DNA from: Myxococcales bacterium
GTDB taxonomy: Bacteria; Myxococcota_A; Bradymonadia; UBA7976; UBA1532
Reading direction: 5' to 3'
Length of the DNA: 64,000 nt
NCBI GenBank assembly: GCA_020633465.1
Contig: JACKDN010000032.1
Location: 1 to 64,000, forward strand
A program made the position numbers and the translations under genes. Shown piece after piece: positions 9,140-18,725 of the stretch (position 1 is its first letter; every line of letters begins with the position of its first letter). The notes beneath the pieces were generated by a model. It was given only the letters and a program-made list of their open reading frames with translations, did not search any database and was not told the origin of the DNA.

Positions 9140-9991
9140 GTGACCTCGACCGGATACGACGCCGTCGCGGCGCAGCTGGGCGGACGGCTGATCGGCCGGC
9201 GGCGGCTGGAGGGCGGGGTGTCGGCCAGCGTCGAGGCGCTGACGATCGAGGCGCCGGACGGAGCGCGTCGGCAGGTGGTGGTGCGCATGCTCGACGCCGA
9301 CGGCCGCGCGGGGCTCGACGGGCGCGGCGTCCAAGCAGAGGCCGCGCTGCTCGCGGCCCTGCGTTCGGCCGGCGTGGCCGTGCCCGCGGTGCTGGCCGTC
9401 GACGTCACGCGGACGCGGCTCCCGGGGATGTTCCTCGCCATGGAGTTCGTCGCAGGGACGACCGACCTGCCCCCCGATGGCCCGAGCCAGATGGCCGCCT
9501 TCGCAGCAAGACTGCACGGCCTCGACGCGGCGCGGTTCGCCGACGTGGGGCTGCCGGCGCGGGTCGATCCCGTGCCCGAGCTGCTGAGCTGGCTGCCGCG
9601 CACGCCCGCGTTCGCACCGCTGCGCGCGCGGCTGCGCGCCGCGCCGCCGCGCTTCCCCGACGCGCCGACGGCGCTGCTGCACGGCGACCTGTGGCCGGGC
9701 AACGTGCTCTGGCGAGACGGGCGCATCGCCGCCGTGCTGGACTGGGAGGACGCCGCGCTCGGCCACCCGGAGGCCGATCTGGCCACCGCGCGCCTCGAGC
9801 TGATCTGGGCCCGCGGTCCACGCGCCGCCGACGCCTTCACCGCCGCCTACGCGGCCCGCCGCGGCCCCCCGGACGCCGAGCGCCTCGCCCTGTGGACCCT
9901 GTACGTCTGCAAGGCGAGGTTCAAGCGCTCGTGCGGTTCCTCAAGACCGCCGTCGGACCGCGACCCGACCCATCCCTGCTGGACGCCCTGA
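9140..9991 (+). CDS. aminoglycoside phosphotransferase-fold kinase, frame-broken C-terminus
   Basis: GTG start at 9140 with GGGAGG at 9127-9132; 283 residues as written. LLHGDLWPGNVLW is the catalytic loop (HGDxxxxN) and VLDWEDAALGHP the metal-binding Asp motif of the APH/choline kinase superfamily; METFVAGTT-like MEFVAGTT is the hinge. The substrate is unknown and no resistance role is implied. After about 9916 the frame gives an implausible Cys/Arg/Pro tail and stops at 9991, while the next frame continues to 10044 with natural sequence (VQALVRFLKTAV ... DFPLDAGRA). One missing base near 9916 would join them, so the true protein is probably about 300 residues. Confidence 0.8.
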   Translation: MTSTGYDAVAAQLGGRLIGRRRLEGGVSASVEALTIEAPDGARRQVVVRMLDADGRAGLDGRGVQAEAALLAALRSAGVAVPAVLAVDVTRTRLPGMFLAMEFVAGTTDLPPDGPSQMAAFAARLHGLDAARFADVGLPARVDPVPELLSWLPRTPAFAPLRARLRAAPPRFPDAPTALLHGDLWPGNVLWRDGRIAAVLDWEDAALGHPEADLATARLELIWARGPRAADAFTAAYAARRGPPDAERLALWTLYVCKARFKRSCGSSRPPSDRDPTHPCWTP

Positions 9992-10057
9992 TCCCGCGCG
10001 AGGTCGACCCCGGCGACTTCCCATTGGACGCCGGGCGCGCCTGAGCGCCGCCGCTGC

Positions 10058-11485
10058 TCAGAAGTACCCGTGCAGCTGGACGAAGACGTCGGCGCCCGCG
10101 TTGCCGCCGGCGGGCAGGCCGACGCGGCCGTCGACGCTGGTGCCGAAGCCGGGCAGCCACTGCAGGTCGAGGCCGGCGCCGGGGCGCTGGATCTCGTCGT
10201 CCTTCACCTCGCGGTCGGGATCCCAGGTGTCGTAGCGCAGGCGCAGCACGACGCCGTCGTAGGCGGTCCAGGCCAGCTGGTGGTAGGTGGCGAGCTGGCT
10301 GGTCTCGTTGCCGCTCAGCGGGCGCTGGTAGGTGCCGTAGACGGCCTCGCCCAGGTAGGTCAGCGGCAGGCCCTGCCAGAAGTACCAGGGGTTGAGGCCC
10401 CACTGCACCGAGTAGTCCGTGGTGTCGCCGCCGCCCTCGAGGGGGCGCCGGCGCAGCATGACGCTGCCGCCGAGCTGCCAGCCCAGCTCGCGGTAGCCGC
10501 CGCTGATCGCCGTGCCCCAGCCGTCGGCGACGTCGAAGGGATCGCGCGCCTGATGCGACGAGGGCTTGAAGGCCGAGGCCGAGAGGTAGGGGTAGTTGCC
10601 GCTGAAGCCGGCCTCGACGCCGACCACGCGGTTGGCGGGATCCTCCTGGCTGAGGCCGAAGCCACGCCGGATGTAGGCGGTGTGATCGGCGACGCGCGTG
10701 CCGAAGATGGGCAGGAAGCGGCCCAGGCGCAGGTAGCTCAGCGCCGGCCACTCGTGCGTCATCAGCCACAGATCCTTCACGCCCACGGGATCCTGGTCGT
10801 CGCCCTCGGGCACGTCGAGGGGCAGGCCGCGGTTGCGGCCGCGGATGCCGGCCGACGCGAGCACGGTCAGGTGCTCGACGGGGTGCACGCTGGTGTAGAG
10901 GTCGGCCTGCATGGGGAAGACGGTGCTCTGGTTCCACCAACCGAGGCGCAGATCGCCGCCGAAGGCGAGCAGCGGATCGGCGTTGAGCTGGCCATAGCGG
11001 CCGTCGAGCCAGGCCATGCTGCTGCTGCCGTGTAGCGCGGGCCGGCCGAAGACCGGGCCGTCGTCCGGCGGGGGCGAGCCGGGCGGGCGCGGATCGACGG
11101 GGTGATCGGCCGGGATCAGCGCGCCCGACGTGGGCTGCGACGACGGCTGGTCGACGTAGCGGTTGCGGAACAGGTCCATCACCTCGCGGGTCTGGTCCTG
11201 CAGCGGGCGGTGCTCGGCGCCGAACATCGGGACCGTGCTGGCGGCGTAGTAGCGGCCGCTGGTGGTGCGCAGGCCGCCGCCGCCGGGATCGACGTGACAG
11301 CCCGCGCAGCTGAGCGTGCACTTGCGCTGCGTCACCTCGGGCGGATCGAACCAGGTGTTGGGCAGGCTGTGGCAGTTGTCGCAGGTGCGGCCGGCGCGCG
11401 CGGTGTACAGCGGCAGCGCGTGGGCGAGCGCGGGCAGCGAGAGCGCCGCGAGCAGGGCGGCGCGGATCAGTCGGCGGCTAGTCAC
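10058..11485 (-). CDS. diheme cytochrome c fused to outer-membrane beta-barrel
   Basis: 475 residues from GTG at 11485, with AGGGGA six bases upstream. A Sec signal peptide ends near ALAHA. Two heme-binding motifs follow at once: CDNCH at residues 35-39 and CAGCH at 60-64, with an extra Cys at 56. From about 150 onward the chain alternates aromatic and polar residues in amphipathic strands and ends in phenylalanine, the usual outer-membrane barrel C-terminus. N-terminal cytochrome plus C-terminal porin of this total length resembles the layout of Cyc2 iron oxidases, but with two hemes instead of one. Electron transfer across the outer membrane is inferred. It overlaps the upstream cytochrome lipoprotein gene by 8 bases. 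Confidence 0.82.
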   Translation of the reverse strand: MTSRRLIRAALLAALSLPALAHALPLYTARAGRTCDNCHSLPNTWFDPPEVTQRKCTLSCAGCHVDPGGGGLRTTSGRYYAASTVPMFGAEHRPLQDQTREVMDLFRNRYVDQPSSQPTSGALIPADHPVDPRPPGSPPPDDGPVFGRPALHGSSSMAWLDGRYGQLNADPLLAFGGDLRLGWWNQSTVFPMQADLYTSVHPVEHLTVLASAGIRGRNRGLPLDVPEGDDQDPVGVKDLWLMTHEWPALSYLRLGRFLPIFGTRVADHTAYIRRGFGLSQEDPANRVVGVEAGFSGNYPYLSASAFKPSSHQARDPFDVADGWGTAISGGYRELGWQLGGSVMLRRRPLEGGGDTTDYSVQWGLNPWYFWQGLPLTYLGEAVYGTYQRPLSGNETSQLATYHQLAWTAYDGVVLRLRYDTWDPDREVKDDEIQRPGAGLDLQWLPGFGTSVDGRVGLPAGGNAGADVFVQLHGYF

Positions 11486-11837
11486 AGGGCATCCCCTGCG
11501 CGAACCAACGCTTCATGGTCAGCTTGGCGGCCTCGGGCATGACGAAGCCCGCCGGCGGCGGCATCGACTCGTTCTCGAAGGTCGCCTGCTGGAAGGCGCC
11601 GCGCGCTCGCTTCACCTGGTCGCAGGTGTCGAAGGCGTAGCCCTCCTGGGCGCCGACGGCGCTGTCGTCGCTGTGGCAGCCGGCGCAGTAGACGTCGACG
11701 ACGCGCTGCACCGGATCGCTCCAGGTGGGGTTGGCCGGCGCGGCGGCGGGATCGACCTCGTCGAGCGTCCCGTCGCCGGCGGCGCAGCCGCCCAGCAGCA
11801 GGGCGACGAGGATCGTGGGGAGTCGGAAGTGGGCCAT
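11478..11837 (-). CDS. monoheme c-type cytochrome lipoprotein
   Basis: 119 residues from ATG at 11837. The signal peptide ends in a lipobox with Cys18 (LLLGGC), so the protein is lipid-anchored. CAGCH at residues 51-55 binds one covalent heme; the methionine in ESMPPPAGFVMP is a likely axial ligand. The KRWFAQGMPCD end resembles the c-type domains found with planctomycete-type cytochrome proteins. It is the first gene of a two-gene operon with the heme-barrel fusion and is a natural electron partner for it. Its ribosome site (GGGG) lies inside a predicted hairpin at 11844-11864. Confidence 0.83.
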   Translation of the reverse strand: MAHFRLPTILVALLLGGCAAGDGTLDEVDPAAAPANPTWSDPVQRVVDVYCAGCHSDDSAVGAQEGYAFDTCDQVKRARGAFQQATFENESMPPPAGFVMPEAAKLTMKRWFAQGMPCD

Positions 11838-11843
11838 GACGCG

Positions 11844-11864
11844 CCCCGTTCGGAAAAAACGGGG
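11844..11864 (-). promoter_or_regulatory. hairpin covering the ribosome site of the cytochrome operon
   Basis: On the minus strand CCCCGTT pairs perfectly with AACGGGG across a 7-base loop containing a T run. The 3' arm includes the GGGG that would serve as Shine-Dalgarno for the ATG at 11837. It could limit translation initiation or end transcription from ahcY; there is no T tract after the stem, so an intrinsic terminator is less likely. Confidence 0.4.
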
Positions 11865-11919
11865 GCACGCTAGCGATCCAGGGCCCTTCGAGGCGAGTGA
11901 AAAGACCTTTCAGTTCGGC

Positions 11920-13437
<1,518 letters not shown>

Positions 13438-13459
13438 CGGCAGCGTCCTCCTGGTTGAG

Positions 13460-13489
13460 TTCATCCGATTATGCGGGTAAACGAATGAA
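13460..13489. promoter_or_regulatory. inverted repeat between ahcY and the SahR-type gene, operator candidate
   Basis: TTCATCCG at 13460-13467 and CGAATGAA at 13482-13489 form arms matching at 7 of 8 positions with a 14-base spacer. The repeat overlaps the predicted ahcY promoter, lying across its spacer and just past its -10 box. A regulator of the SahR type is encoded next door and would be expected to bind here. Confidence 0.5.
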
Positions 13490-13495
13490 AGGCAA
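13468..13495 (-). promoter_or_regulatory. predicted ahcY promoter
   Basis: Reading toward ahcY, TTGCCT (13495-13490) and CATAAT (13473-13468) are separated by 16 bases, a good match to a housekeeping sigma factor site in GC-rich DNA. It predicts a leader of about 25 bases, too short for a riboswitch. Confidence 0.5.
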
Positions 13496-13516
13496 GCGAC
13501 GGATGCGTGAACGCCC

Positions 13517-14464
13517 ATGGAGCCGGAGATCTACGACCGCCTGAGCGCCCTGGCCGAGCCCACCCGCGTGCGGCTGCTGGCGCTGCTCGAGGGCGAGGAG
13601 CTGACGGTGGGCGAGCTGGTGCGCGTGGTGCAGCTGCCGCAGTCGACCGTCAGCCGCCACCTGAAGCAGCTGCACGCCCGCGGGTGGATCGATCGGCGCG
13701 CGGTGGGCACGGCCAGCTTCTTCCGCATGGGCGCGCTGGACGCGGGCGCGCTGGCCCTTTGGCGGGTGGTGCGCGACGAGGTGGCCGACGCGTATCCCGA
13801 GGATCAGCAGCGGCTGGCCACGGTGCTGGCCCTGCGCATGGTCGACTCGGCGACCTTCTTCGAGCGCGTCGGCGGCGGCTGGGATGCCCTGCGCCGGCAG
13901 CTGTTCGGCGACGACTGCGTGACCGCGGCGCTGCTGGCGCTGCTGCCGCCGGACCTGGTGGTGGCGGATCTGGGCTGCGGCACCGGCGAGGCGCTGGCCT
14001 GGCTGGCGCCGGCGGTGGGCCGCGCCATCGGGGTCGACCGCGAGCAGGCGATGCTCGACGCGGCGGCCGACCGGCTGGCCGCGCTGGACAACGTCGACCT
14101 GCGCCGCGGCGAGCTGGCGGCGCTGCCCCTGGCCGACGGCGAGCTGGGCGCCGCGCTGACGATGCTGGTGCTGCACCACGTGGTCGAGCTGCCGCCGGTG
14201 TTCGCCGAGGTGGCGCGGGCGCTGGCGCCCGGCGGCCGCTGGGTGGTGCTGGACATCGACGAGCACGACCGCGCCGAGTACCGGCAGACCATGGGGCACG
14301 TGCACCTGGGCTTCTCGGCCGACACGCTGCGCGCGCTGGGCGCCGCCGCGGGCCTCGATCTGGTGGCGCACCGCGTGGTGCCCCCGGCCCCCGGCGCGCT
14401 GGGCCCGCCGCCCTGCGTCGCGGTGCTGCAGAAGGGGCGGGCTCAGGGCGCCGCGAACAGGTAG
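13517..14464 (+). CDS. sahR: ArsR-family regulator with methyltransferase domain (SahR-type)
   Basis: 315 residues from ATG at 13517. Residues 1-80 form an ArsR winged helix (LAEPTRVRLLALLE, recognition helix QSTVSRHLKQLHARG). From about 140 on is a class I SAM-binding fold with motif I VVADLGCGTGEA at 148-159 and post-motif VLDIDEHD. This HTH plus methyltransferase layout is that of SahR, an S-adenosylhomocysteine-responsive repressor of methionine-cycle genes described in Proteobacteria, often encoded beside ahcY. Here it is exactly divergent from ahcY with an inverted repeat between them. The C-terminal domain may sense ligand instead of catalysing. The 3' end overlaps the convergent MopE-repeat gene by 22 bases. 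Confidence 0.85.
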   Translation: MEPEIYDRLSALAEPTRVRLLALLEGEELTVGELVRVVQLPQSTVSRHLKQLHARGWIDRRAVGTASFFRMGALDAGALALWRVVRDEVADAYPEDQQRLATVLALRMVDSATFFERVGGGWDALRRQLFGDDCVTAALLALLPPDLVVADLGCGTGEALAWLAPAVGRAIGVDREQAMLDAAADRLAALDNVDLRRGELAALPLADGELGAALTMLVLHHVVELPPVFAEVARALAPGGRWVVLDIDEHDRAEYRQTMGHVHLGFSADTLRALGAAAGLDLVAHRVVPPAPGALGPPPCVAVLQKGRAQGAANR

Positions 14465-16269
14465 AGCCCGGTGTGCCCGCCGCCGTCCTCGGCGTCGAGG
14501 TGCGCCCACCCGCGGATGCGACCCGGCGCGGGCGCGCGCGGCAGGGTGAGCGGCGCGAAGTCACCGAACTGGACGGGCGGCAGGAAGCCGAAACAGTGGC
14601 CGGCCTCGAGGCCGTGCGCCGCCTGCCCGGTATAGACGCCGAGCACGACGGTCACCACGTCGCCGCCGCGGCCGCACAGATCGGCCGGCGAGCCGGGCCA
14701 GTGGCCGCTGGCGTTGCGCAGGTCGGTCGAGACACCCCGCACGTCGCCGGGCGAGGGCGCGTCGGGCGCCGACCACGCGGCGTCGTCGAGCGACACGGCC
14801 TGATCGAAGAGGGCGGTGCGCGCCACGGGATCGGCCTGGTGCACGAAGGACTGCCCGCCCACCTGCACGGTCAGCTCGATGCCCTCGGCCATCGGATCGA
14901 AGCGCTGGCGCCACCAGGCGGGCAGCGCGTAGGCCCCCTGCAGCGGGCGCCCGGCCACCTGCGGCAGCAGCGCGTCGCGGTCGAAGCGCTCGCGCCAGCG
15001 GAAGCCATCGAGATCGAAGACGTACACCCGGTCGGCCGTGAACGCCCACAGCTCGTTGGTCTCGGTCACGGCGACGGCCTCCTGAACGACCTCGCCGTCG
15101 GCCTCGGGGCCGTCGGGCAGCGGCGGCCAGCCGAACCACGCGTCGCTGAGCTCGTCGAGGATGTAGAGGGTGCAGTTCTCCTCGTCGACCTGCCCGTCGC
15201 AGTCCTCGTCGCGCCCGTCGCAGCGCTCGAGCAGGGGCGGACCGCAGGCCCCGCACGCGTTGCGCACGCCCTCGTCGACGCGGCCGTCGCAGTCCTCGTC
15301 CCGGTCGTCGCAGGTCTCTTCGGGCACCGGGCCGCACCCGCCGCACGCGTTCAGCAGCCCCTCGTCGACCGCGCCGTCGCAGTCGTCGTCGTCGCCGTCG
15401 CAGCGCTCGATGGGCGTGGGTCCGCACGCGCCGCAGGCGTTCAGCGTGCCCTCGTCGACCCGCCCGTCGCAGTCGTCGTCCTCCCCGTCGCAGCGCTCGG
15501 TCGGCGGCGGGCCGCAGGCGCCGCAGGCGTTCAGCAGCCCCTCGTCGACCTGCCCGTCGCAGTCGTCGTCGTCGCCGTTGCAGCGCTCGACCTCGGGGCC
15601 GACGGCGGTGCAGCCCTCCCAGACGCGATCCGCGTTGCAGGACTGCTCGCCCACCCGGCACGCCCCGACGTCGCTGCCGCAGGGTCGGCGATCGCCGGGC
15701 GCGCAGCAGTTGGGCACCCCCTCGTCCACGCGGCCGTCGCAGTCGCTGTCGACGTCGTCGCAGATCTCGGCCGTGCCCGCCCCCGCCTCGGCGTCGCAGC
15801 GCAGGCCGCGCCCGTCGGCCGAGCAGACGAACCGCCCGCGCCCGCGGCAGGCGCCGTCGCCCACCGCGCAGGCCTCGCCCTTGCCCGCGAAGTCCTCGTC
15901 GGCGCGGCCATCGCAGTCGTCGTCGAGGCCGTCGCAGCGCTCGGGCGCGCCGGGGTGACGGCTGCGATCGCGGGGCGCGCAGTCGAGCGGTGACGCGCAG
16001 CCCGGGCCGTGGCCGTCGCCGTCGGGATCGTCGCAGGGCGCCGCGCCGTCCGGGCGCGCGTCGGCGGACGGCGCAGCGTCGGCGGGCGGCGCCACGTCCG
16101 CGTCGGGCGCGCCCGCCGCGTCGACGATCCCATCCGGCGTGGCGTCGGGCGCGGCGTCGGGCGGCTGGACGATCACCGGCGTGGGCGCGTCGAGGTCGAC
16201 GAGGAGGCCGCAGCCGGACAGCAGGCCGAGCAGCGCGATGGCGATCGAGGGGCGTCCCACGGTCGCCAT
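14443..16269 (-). CDS. lipoprotein with seven MopE-type calcium/copper-binding repeats
   Basis: 608 residues from ATG at 16269 (GGGG upstream), chosen for the lipoprotein signal ending LLGLLSGC. An Asp/Ala/Pro linker is followed by a DPDGDGHGPGC loop and seven units of the MopE type (CDGxDDDCDGxVDEG), the last five separated by near-identical LNACGACGP spacers. These Asp-rich loops are known metal-binding motifs and are frequent in Myxococcota surface proteins. The last 240 residues form a different domain beginning CTLYILDELSDAWFGWPPL, which looks beta-rich and which I cannot name. An extracellular or surface-anchored role is inferred. Confidence 0.85.
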   Translation of the reverse strand: MATVGRPSIAIALLGLLSGCGLLVDLDAPTPVIVQPPDAAPDATPDGIVDAAGAPDADVAPPADAAPSADARPDGAAPCDDPDGDGHGPGCASPLDCAPRDRSRHPGAPERCDGLDDDCDGRADEDFAGKGEACAVGDGACRGRGRFVCSADGRGLRCDAEAGAGTAEICDDVDSDCDGRVDEGVPNCCAPGDRRPCGSDVGACRVGEQSCNADRVWEGCTAVGPEVERCNGDDDDCDGQVDEGLLNACGACGPPPTERCDGEDDDCDGRVDEGTLNACGACGPTPIERCDGDDDDCDGAVDEGLLNACGGCGPVPEETCDDRDEDCDGRVDEGVRNACGACGPPLLERCDGRDEDCDGQVDEENCTLYILDELSDAWFGWPPLPDGPEADGEVVQEAVAVTETNELWAFTADRVYVFDLDGFRWRERFDRDALLPQVAGRPLQGAYALPAWWRQRFDPMAEGIELTVQVGGQSFVHQADPVARTALFDQAVSLDDAAWSAPDAPSPGDVRGVSTDLRNASGHWPGSPADLCGRGGDVVTVVLGVYTGQAAHGLEAGHCFGFLPPVQFGDFAPLTLPRAPAPGRIRGWAHLDAEDGGGHTGLYLFAAP

Positions 16270-16329
16270 GATGCCCCGCGATCCGCCGCCTGTCTTCACC
16301 TGACCGCCCGAATCGGCCATGCTTCGCGC

Positions 16330-17154
16330 ATGCGAGTCCACCATCTCAACTGTGCCACCCTCTGCCCGCGCTTCAGTCGATGGCTGTTCCGCGGCGCGCC
16401 CCCGCACCATCACCACATGGTGTGTCACTGCCTGCTGATCGAGACCGACGAGGGCCTGGTCCTGGTCGACACGGGCTTCGGCACCGACGACATCGCCCAT
16501 CCACGCCGCCGGCTGGGCGCGATGATGCACTTCGTGCTCGCGCCCGACTTCGATCCGCGCGAGACGGCGGTGGCCCAGGTCGAGGCGCTCGGCTTCCGCG
16601 CCGACGACGTGCGGCACATCGTCGTGACGCACCTCGACCTCGACCACGCCGGCGGGTTGGGTGACTTCCCCAACGCGACGGTGCACCTGCTGCGCGACGA
16701 ACACACCGCGGCCTTCGACGGCACGTGGTTCGAGCGCACCGTGCGCTATCACCACGAGCAGTGGGCGCACGGTCCGGTGTGGAAGCTGTACGCCGAGGCG
16801 GGCGAGCGCTGGTTCGGCTTCGACGCGGTGCGCGGGCTGGACGGGCTGCCGCCCGAGCTGCTGCTGGTGCCGCTGCGGGGGCACTCGGCGGGGCACACGG
16901 GCGTGGCGGTCGACACCGGCGCGGGGTGGCTGTTGCACTGCGGCGACGCGTACTTCCACGCGAGCGAGAAGCACGATGCCACGCAGTGCCCACCGGGGCT
17001 GCGTGCTTTTCAGACGCTGGTGCAGCGCGACGCGGGGCCGCGGCACGCGAACCAGGCGCGCCTGCGGGCCCTGGTGGCCGAGCACGGCAGCGAGGTGACC
17101 GTCTTCTGCGCGCACGACGCGTCCGAGTTCGAGGCCCTGGCCAAGGTGTCCTGA
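16330..17154 (+). CDS. metallo-beta-lactamase-fold hydrolase
   Basis: 274 residues from ATG at 16330; no Shine-Dalgarno is visible, so it may be leaderless. The metal motif is THLDLDHAGG (HxDxDH, the second His of the classical motif being Asp), followed by GHSAGHTG, LLHCGDAYF and a final FCAHDASEF that supplies the last His. The N-terminus RVHHLNCATLCPRF and the HCLLIETDEGLVLVDTGFG strand are typical of an uncharacterised MBL subgroup related to lactonases. No signal peptide, so cytoplasmic. It is divergent from the MopE lipoprotein with only 60 bases between starts. Substrate unknown. Confidence 0.87.
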   Translation: MRVHHLNCATLCPRFSRWLFRGAPPHHHHMVCHCLLIETDEGLVLVDTGFGTDDIAHPRRRLGAMMHFVLAPDFDPRETAVAQVEALGFRADDVRHIVVTHLDLDHAGGLGDFPNATVHLLRDEHTAAFDGTWFERTVRYHHEQWAHGPVWKLYAEAGERWFGFDAVRGLDGLPPELLLVPLRGHSAGHTGVAVDTGAGWLLHCGDAYFHASEKHDATQCPPGLRAFQTLVQRDAGPRHANQARLRALVAEHGSEVTVFCAHDASEFEALAKVS

Positions 17155-17236
17155 CCCGAACGATGCGTTTCCCGATGGGCGCTGGTGTCGGCGCGCGGCG
17201 GTGCGCACCCTGGAGGCTCCGACACGGAGCGCCGCC

Positions 17237-17797
17237 ATGCTCGAACGCACCCTGCACCTGCTCGCGCTGTCCGGCAGCCTGCGCGCCGCCAGCTTCAACA
17301 CGGCGCTGCTGCGCGCCGCGGCCGAGGGCGCGCCCGACGGTGTGATCGTCACCCTGCACGACTACCGGGACGTGCCGCTCTACGATCCCGACCTGGGGCT
17401 GCCACCGGGCGTCGAGCGCCTGCGCGCCGCCATCAGCGCCGCCGACGGGCTGCTGATCGCCACGCCCGAGTTCAACTACGGCATCCCCGGACCCCTGAAG
17501 AACGCCATCGACTGGGCCTCGCGCCCAGCCTATCGCTCGCCCTTCGCCGGCAAGCCGGTGGCGGTGATGAGCGCGTCGCCGGGGCCCATCGGGGGCGCCC
17601 GCGGGCTGCAGCAGCTGAAGACGGTGCTGCTGGGCATGTCGGCGGTGGTCTACCCGGCGCCCGAGCTGGCGGTGGGCGGCGTCGGCGAGAAGATCGTGGA
17701 AGGCCGGCTGGTGGACGCGGTGACCGCCGAGCGGCTCGCGCGCCTGGTGGCGGGCTTCGCCGCCTGGGCGCCCGGCGCGCGCTTCGACGTCGCCTGA
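17237..17797 (+). CDS. NADPH-dependent FMN reductase family protein
   Basis: 186 residues from ATG at 17237 with GGAG at 17226-17229. The flavodoxin-like fold shows as LALSGSLRAASFNTALLRAA (FMN phosphate loop), TPEFNYGIPGPLKNAIDWASRP (FMN ring-binding loop) and PVAVMSASPGPIGGARG. Family members reduce quinones, azo dyes or chromate with NAD(P)H; the TPEYN-type motif is the diagnostic feature. It follows the MBL-fold gene by 82 bases in the same direction and may share its transcript. Confidence 0.9.
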   Translation: MLERTLHLLALSGSLRAASFNTALLRAAAEGAPDGVIVTLHDYRDVPLYDPDLGLPPGVERLRAAISAADGLLIATPEFNYGIPGPLKNAIDWASRPAYRSPFAGKPVAVMSASPGPIGGARGLQQLKTVLLGMSAVVYPAPELAVGGVGEKIVEGRLVDAVTAERLARLVAGFAAWAPGARFDVA

Positions 17798-17810
17798 TCC
17801 GGCGGGCGCC

Positions 17811-18725
17811 TCAACGGCAGCCCACCGCCGTGGGCGCGGGCAGCAGGGCGCGCACCCGCTCGAGCTCGGCGCAGGTGATCTGGCCGTCGCCGTTGGCGTC
17901 GACCTGGGCGGTGCCCCCGGCGCCGTCCACGCGCACCATCGTCAGCGCGCCGTCGGCGACGTCGCGGGTGCGGCCCGCGAGGACGCGCGCCGCCGGGCCG
18001 CCGACGATGACCTCGGTGGTGGCCGCACGCGTGAAGCCGTCGAGGCGGCGGAAGTCGACCTCGACCGACAGATCGGCGCGCGTCTGGCGCACGGCCCAGG
18101 CGACGGTGGGCACGTCGCCGTCGCCGCGCAGGGTGACGCCCGGATCGCCGTCGACGTCCTCGTCGACGACCAGCGCGTCGATGACCGTGGTGGCGCCGTC
18201 GTCGATGCGGTGCCCCGCGCGCAGGCCCCACGACTCGCGCCAGCCGGGGAAGAAGAGCGTAGCGGCGGGGCCGAGGCGGTCGACGGCGCCGTCGACCTCG
18301 ACCACGGGCAGCGCCTCGACCAGGTTGCGCGAGGGGCGCTGGGCCGCGCAGGTGTTGCTGCGGTCGAGCACGGGCGACTGGGCCAGATCGCACACCAGGA
18401 AGCGGCCCTGCACCTGCTGCACCTGCTGGCAGAGCTGGGCGACGCCCACGCGCGCGACGATCTCGGCCTGCGGCGCGCGGCCGTCCACCTCGATGGCCGA
18501 CGCCGTCTCGAGCAGGAAGGCCCAGGTGCCCGAGACGTCCGGCGCGCCGCCGCCGCCGCGGCACACGGTCAGCTGCAGCCCCTTGTTCAGCGGGCCTTTG
18601 GGCTCGGGCGGCGCGCCCCCGTCGCCGGCGGGCCCGGCGTCGGTGGCCTCCTCCTCGACGGGCGGACAGGCCGGCAGCGTCGCGAAGGCGATCGCCAGCA
18701 GCGCGAGCGCGACCGGCCGAATCAC
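17811..18725 (-). CDS. lipoprotein with C-terminal EF-hand-like loop
   Basis: 304 residues from GTG at 18725. The lipobox is LPAC near residue 20, followed by an acidic and Gly/Pro-rich linker. Middle segments (VSGTWAFLLETASAI and later strands) look like an extracellular beta domain. Near the end DANGDGQITCAEL is an EF-hand or dockerin-like calcium loop. The start overlaps the upstream START-like gene by four bases (GTGA), so the two are translationally coupled. The family is not recognised. Confidence 0.78.
   Translation of the reverse strand: MIRPVALALLAIAFATLPACPPVEEEATDAGPAGDGGAPPEPKGPLNKGLQLTVCRGGGGAPDVSGTWAFLLETASAIEVDGRAPQAEIVARVGVAQLCQQVQQVQGRFLVCDLAQSPVLDRSNTCAAQRPSRNLVEALPVVEVDGAVDRLGPAATLFFPGWRESWGLRAGHRIDDGATTVIDALVVDEDVDGDPGVTLRGDGDVPTVAWAVRQTRADLSVEVDFRRLDGFTRAATTEVIVGGPAARVLAGRTRDVADGALTMVRVDGAGGTAQVDANGDGQITCAELERVRALLPAPTAVGCR

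Noticed and set aside
9140..9991. Aminoglycoside resistance gene
   Set aside because: Only the general kinase motifs are present; the fold is shared with choline, homoserine and unknown kinases, and there is no resistance context.
13438..13516. S-adenosylhomocysteine or SAM riboswitch ahead of ahcY
   Set aside because: The predicted leader is about 25 bases and shows none of the conserved cores; a protein regulator with an operator explains the region better.
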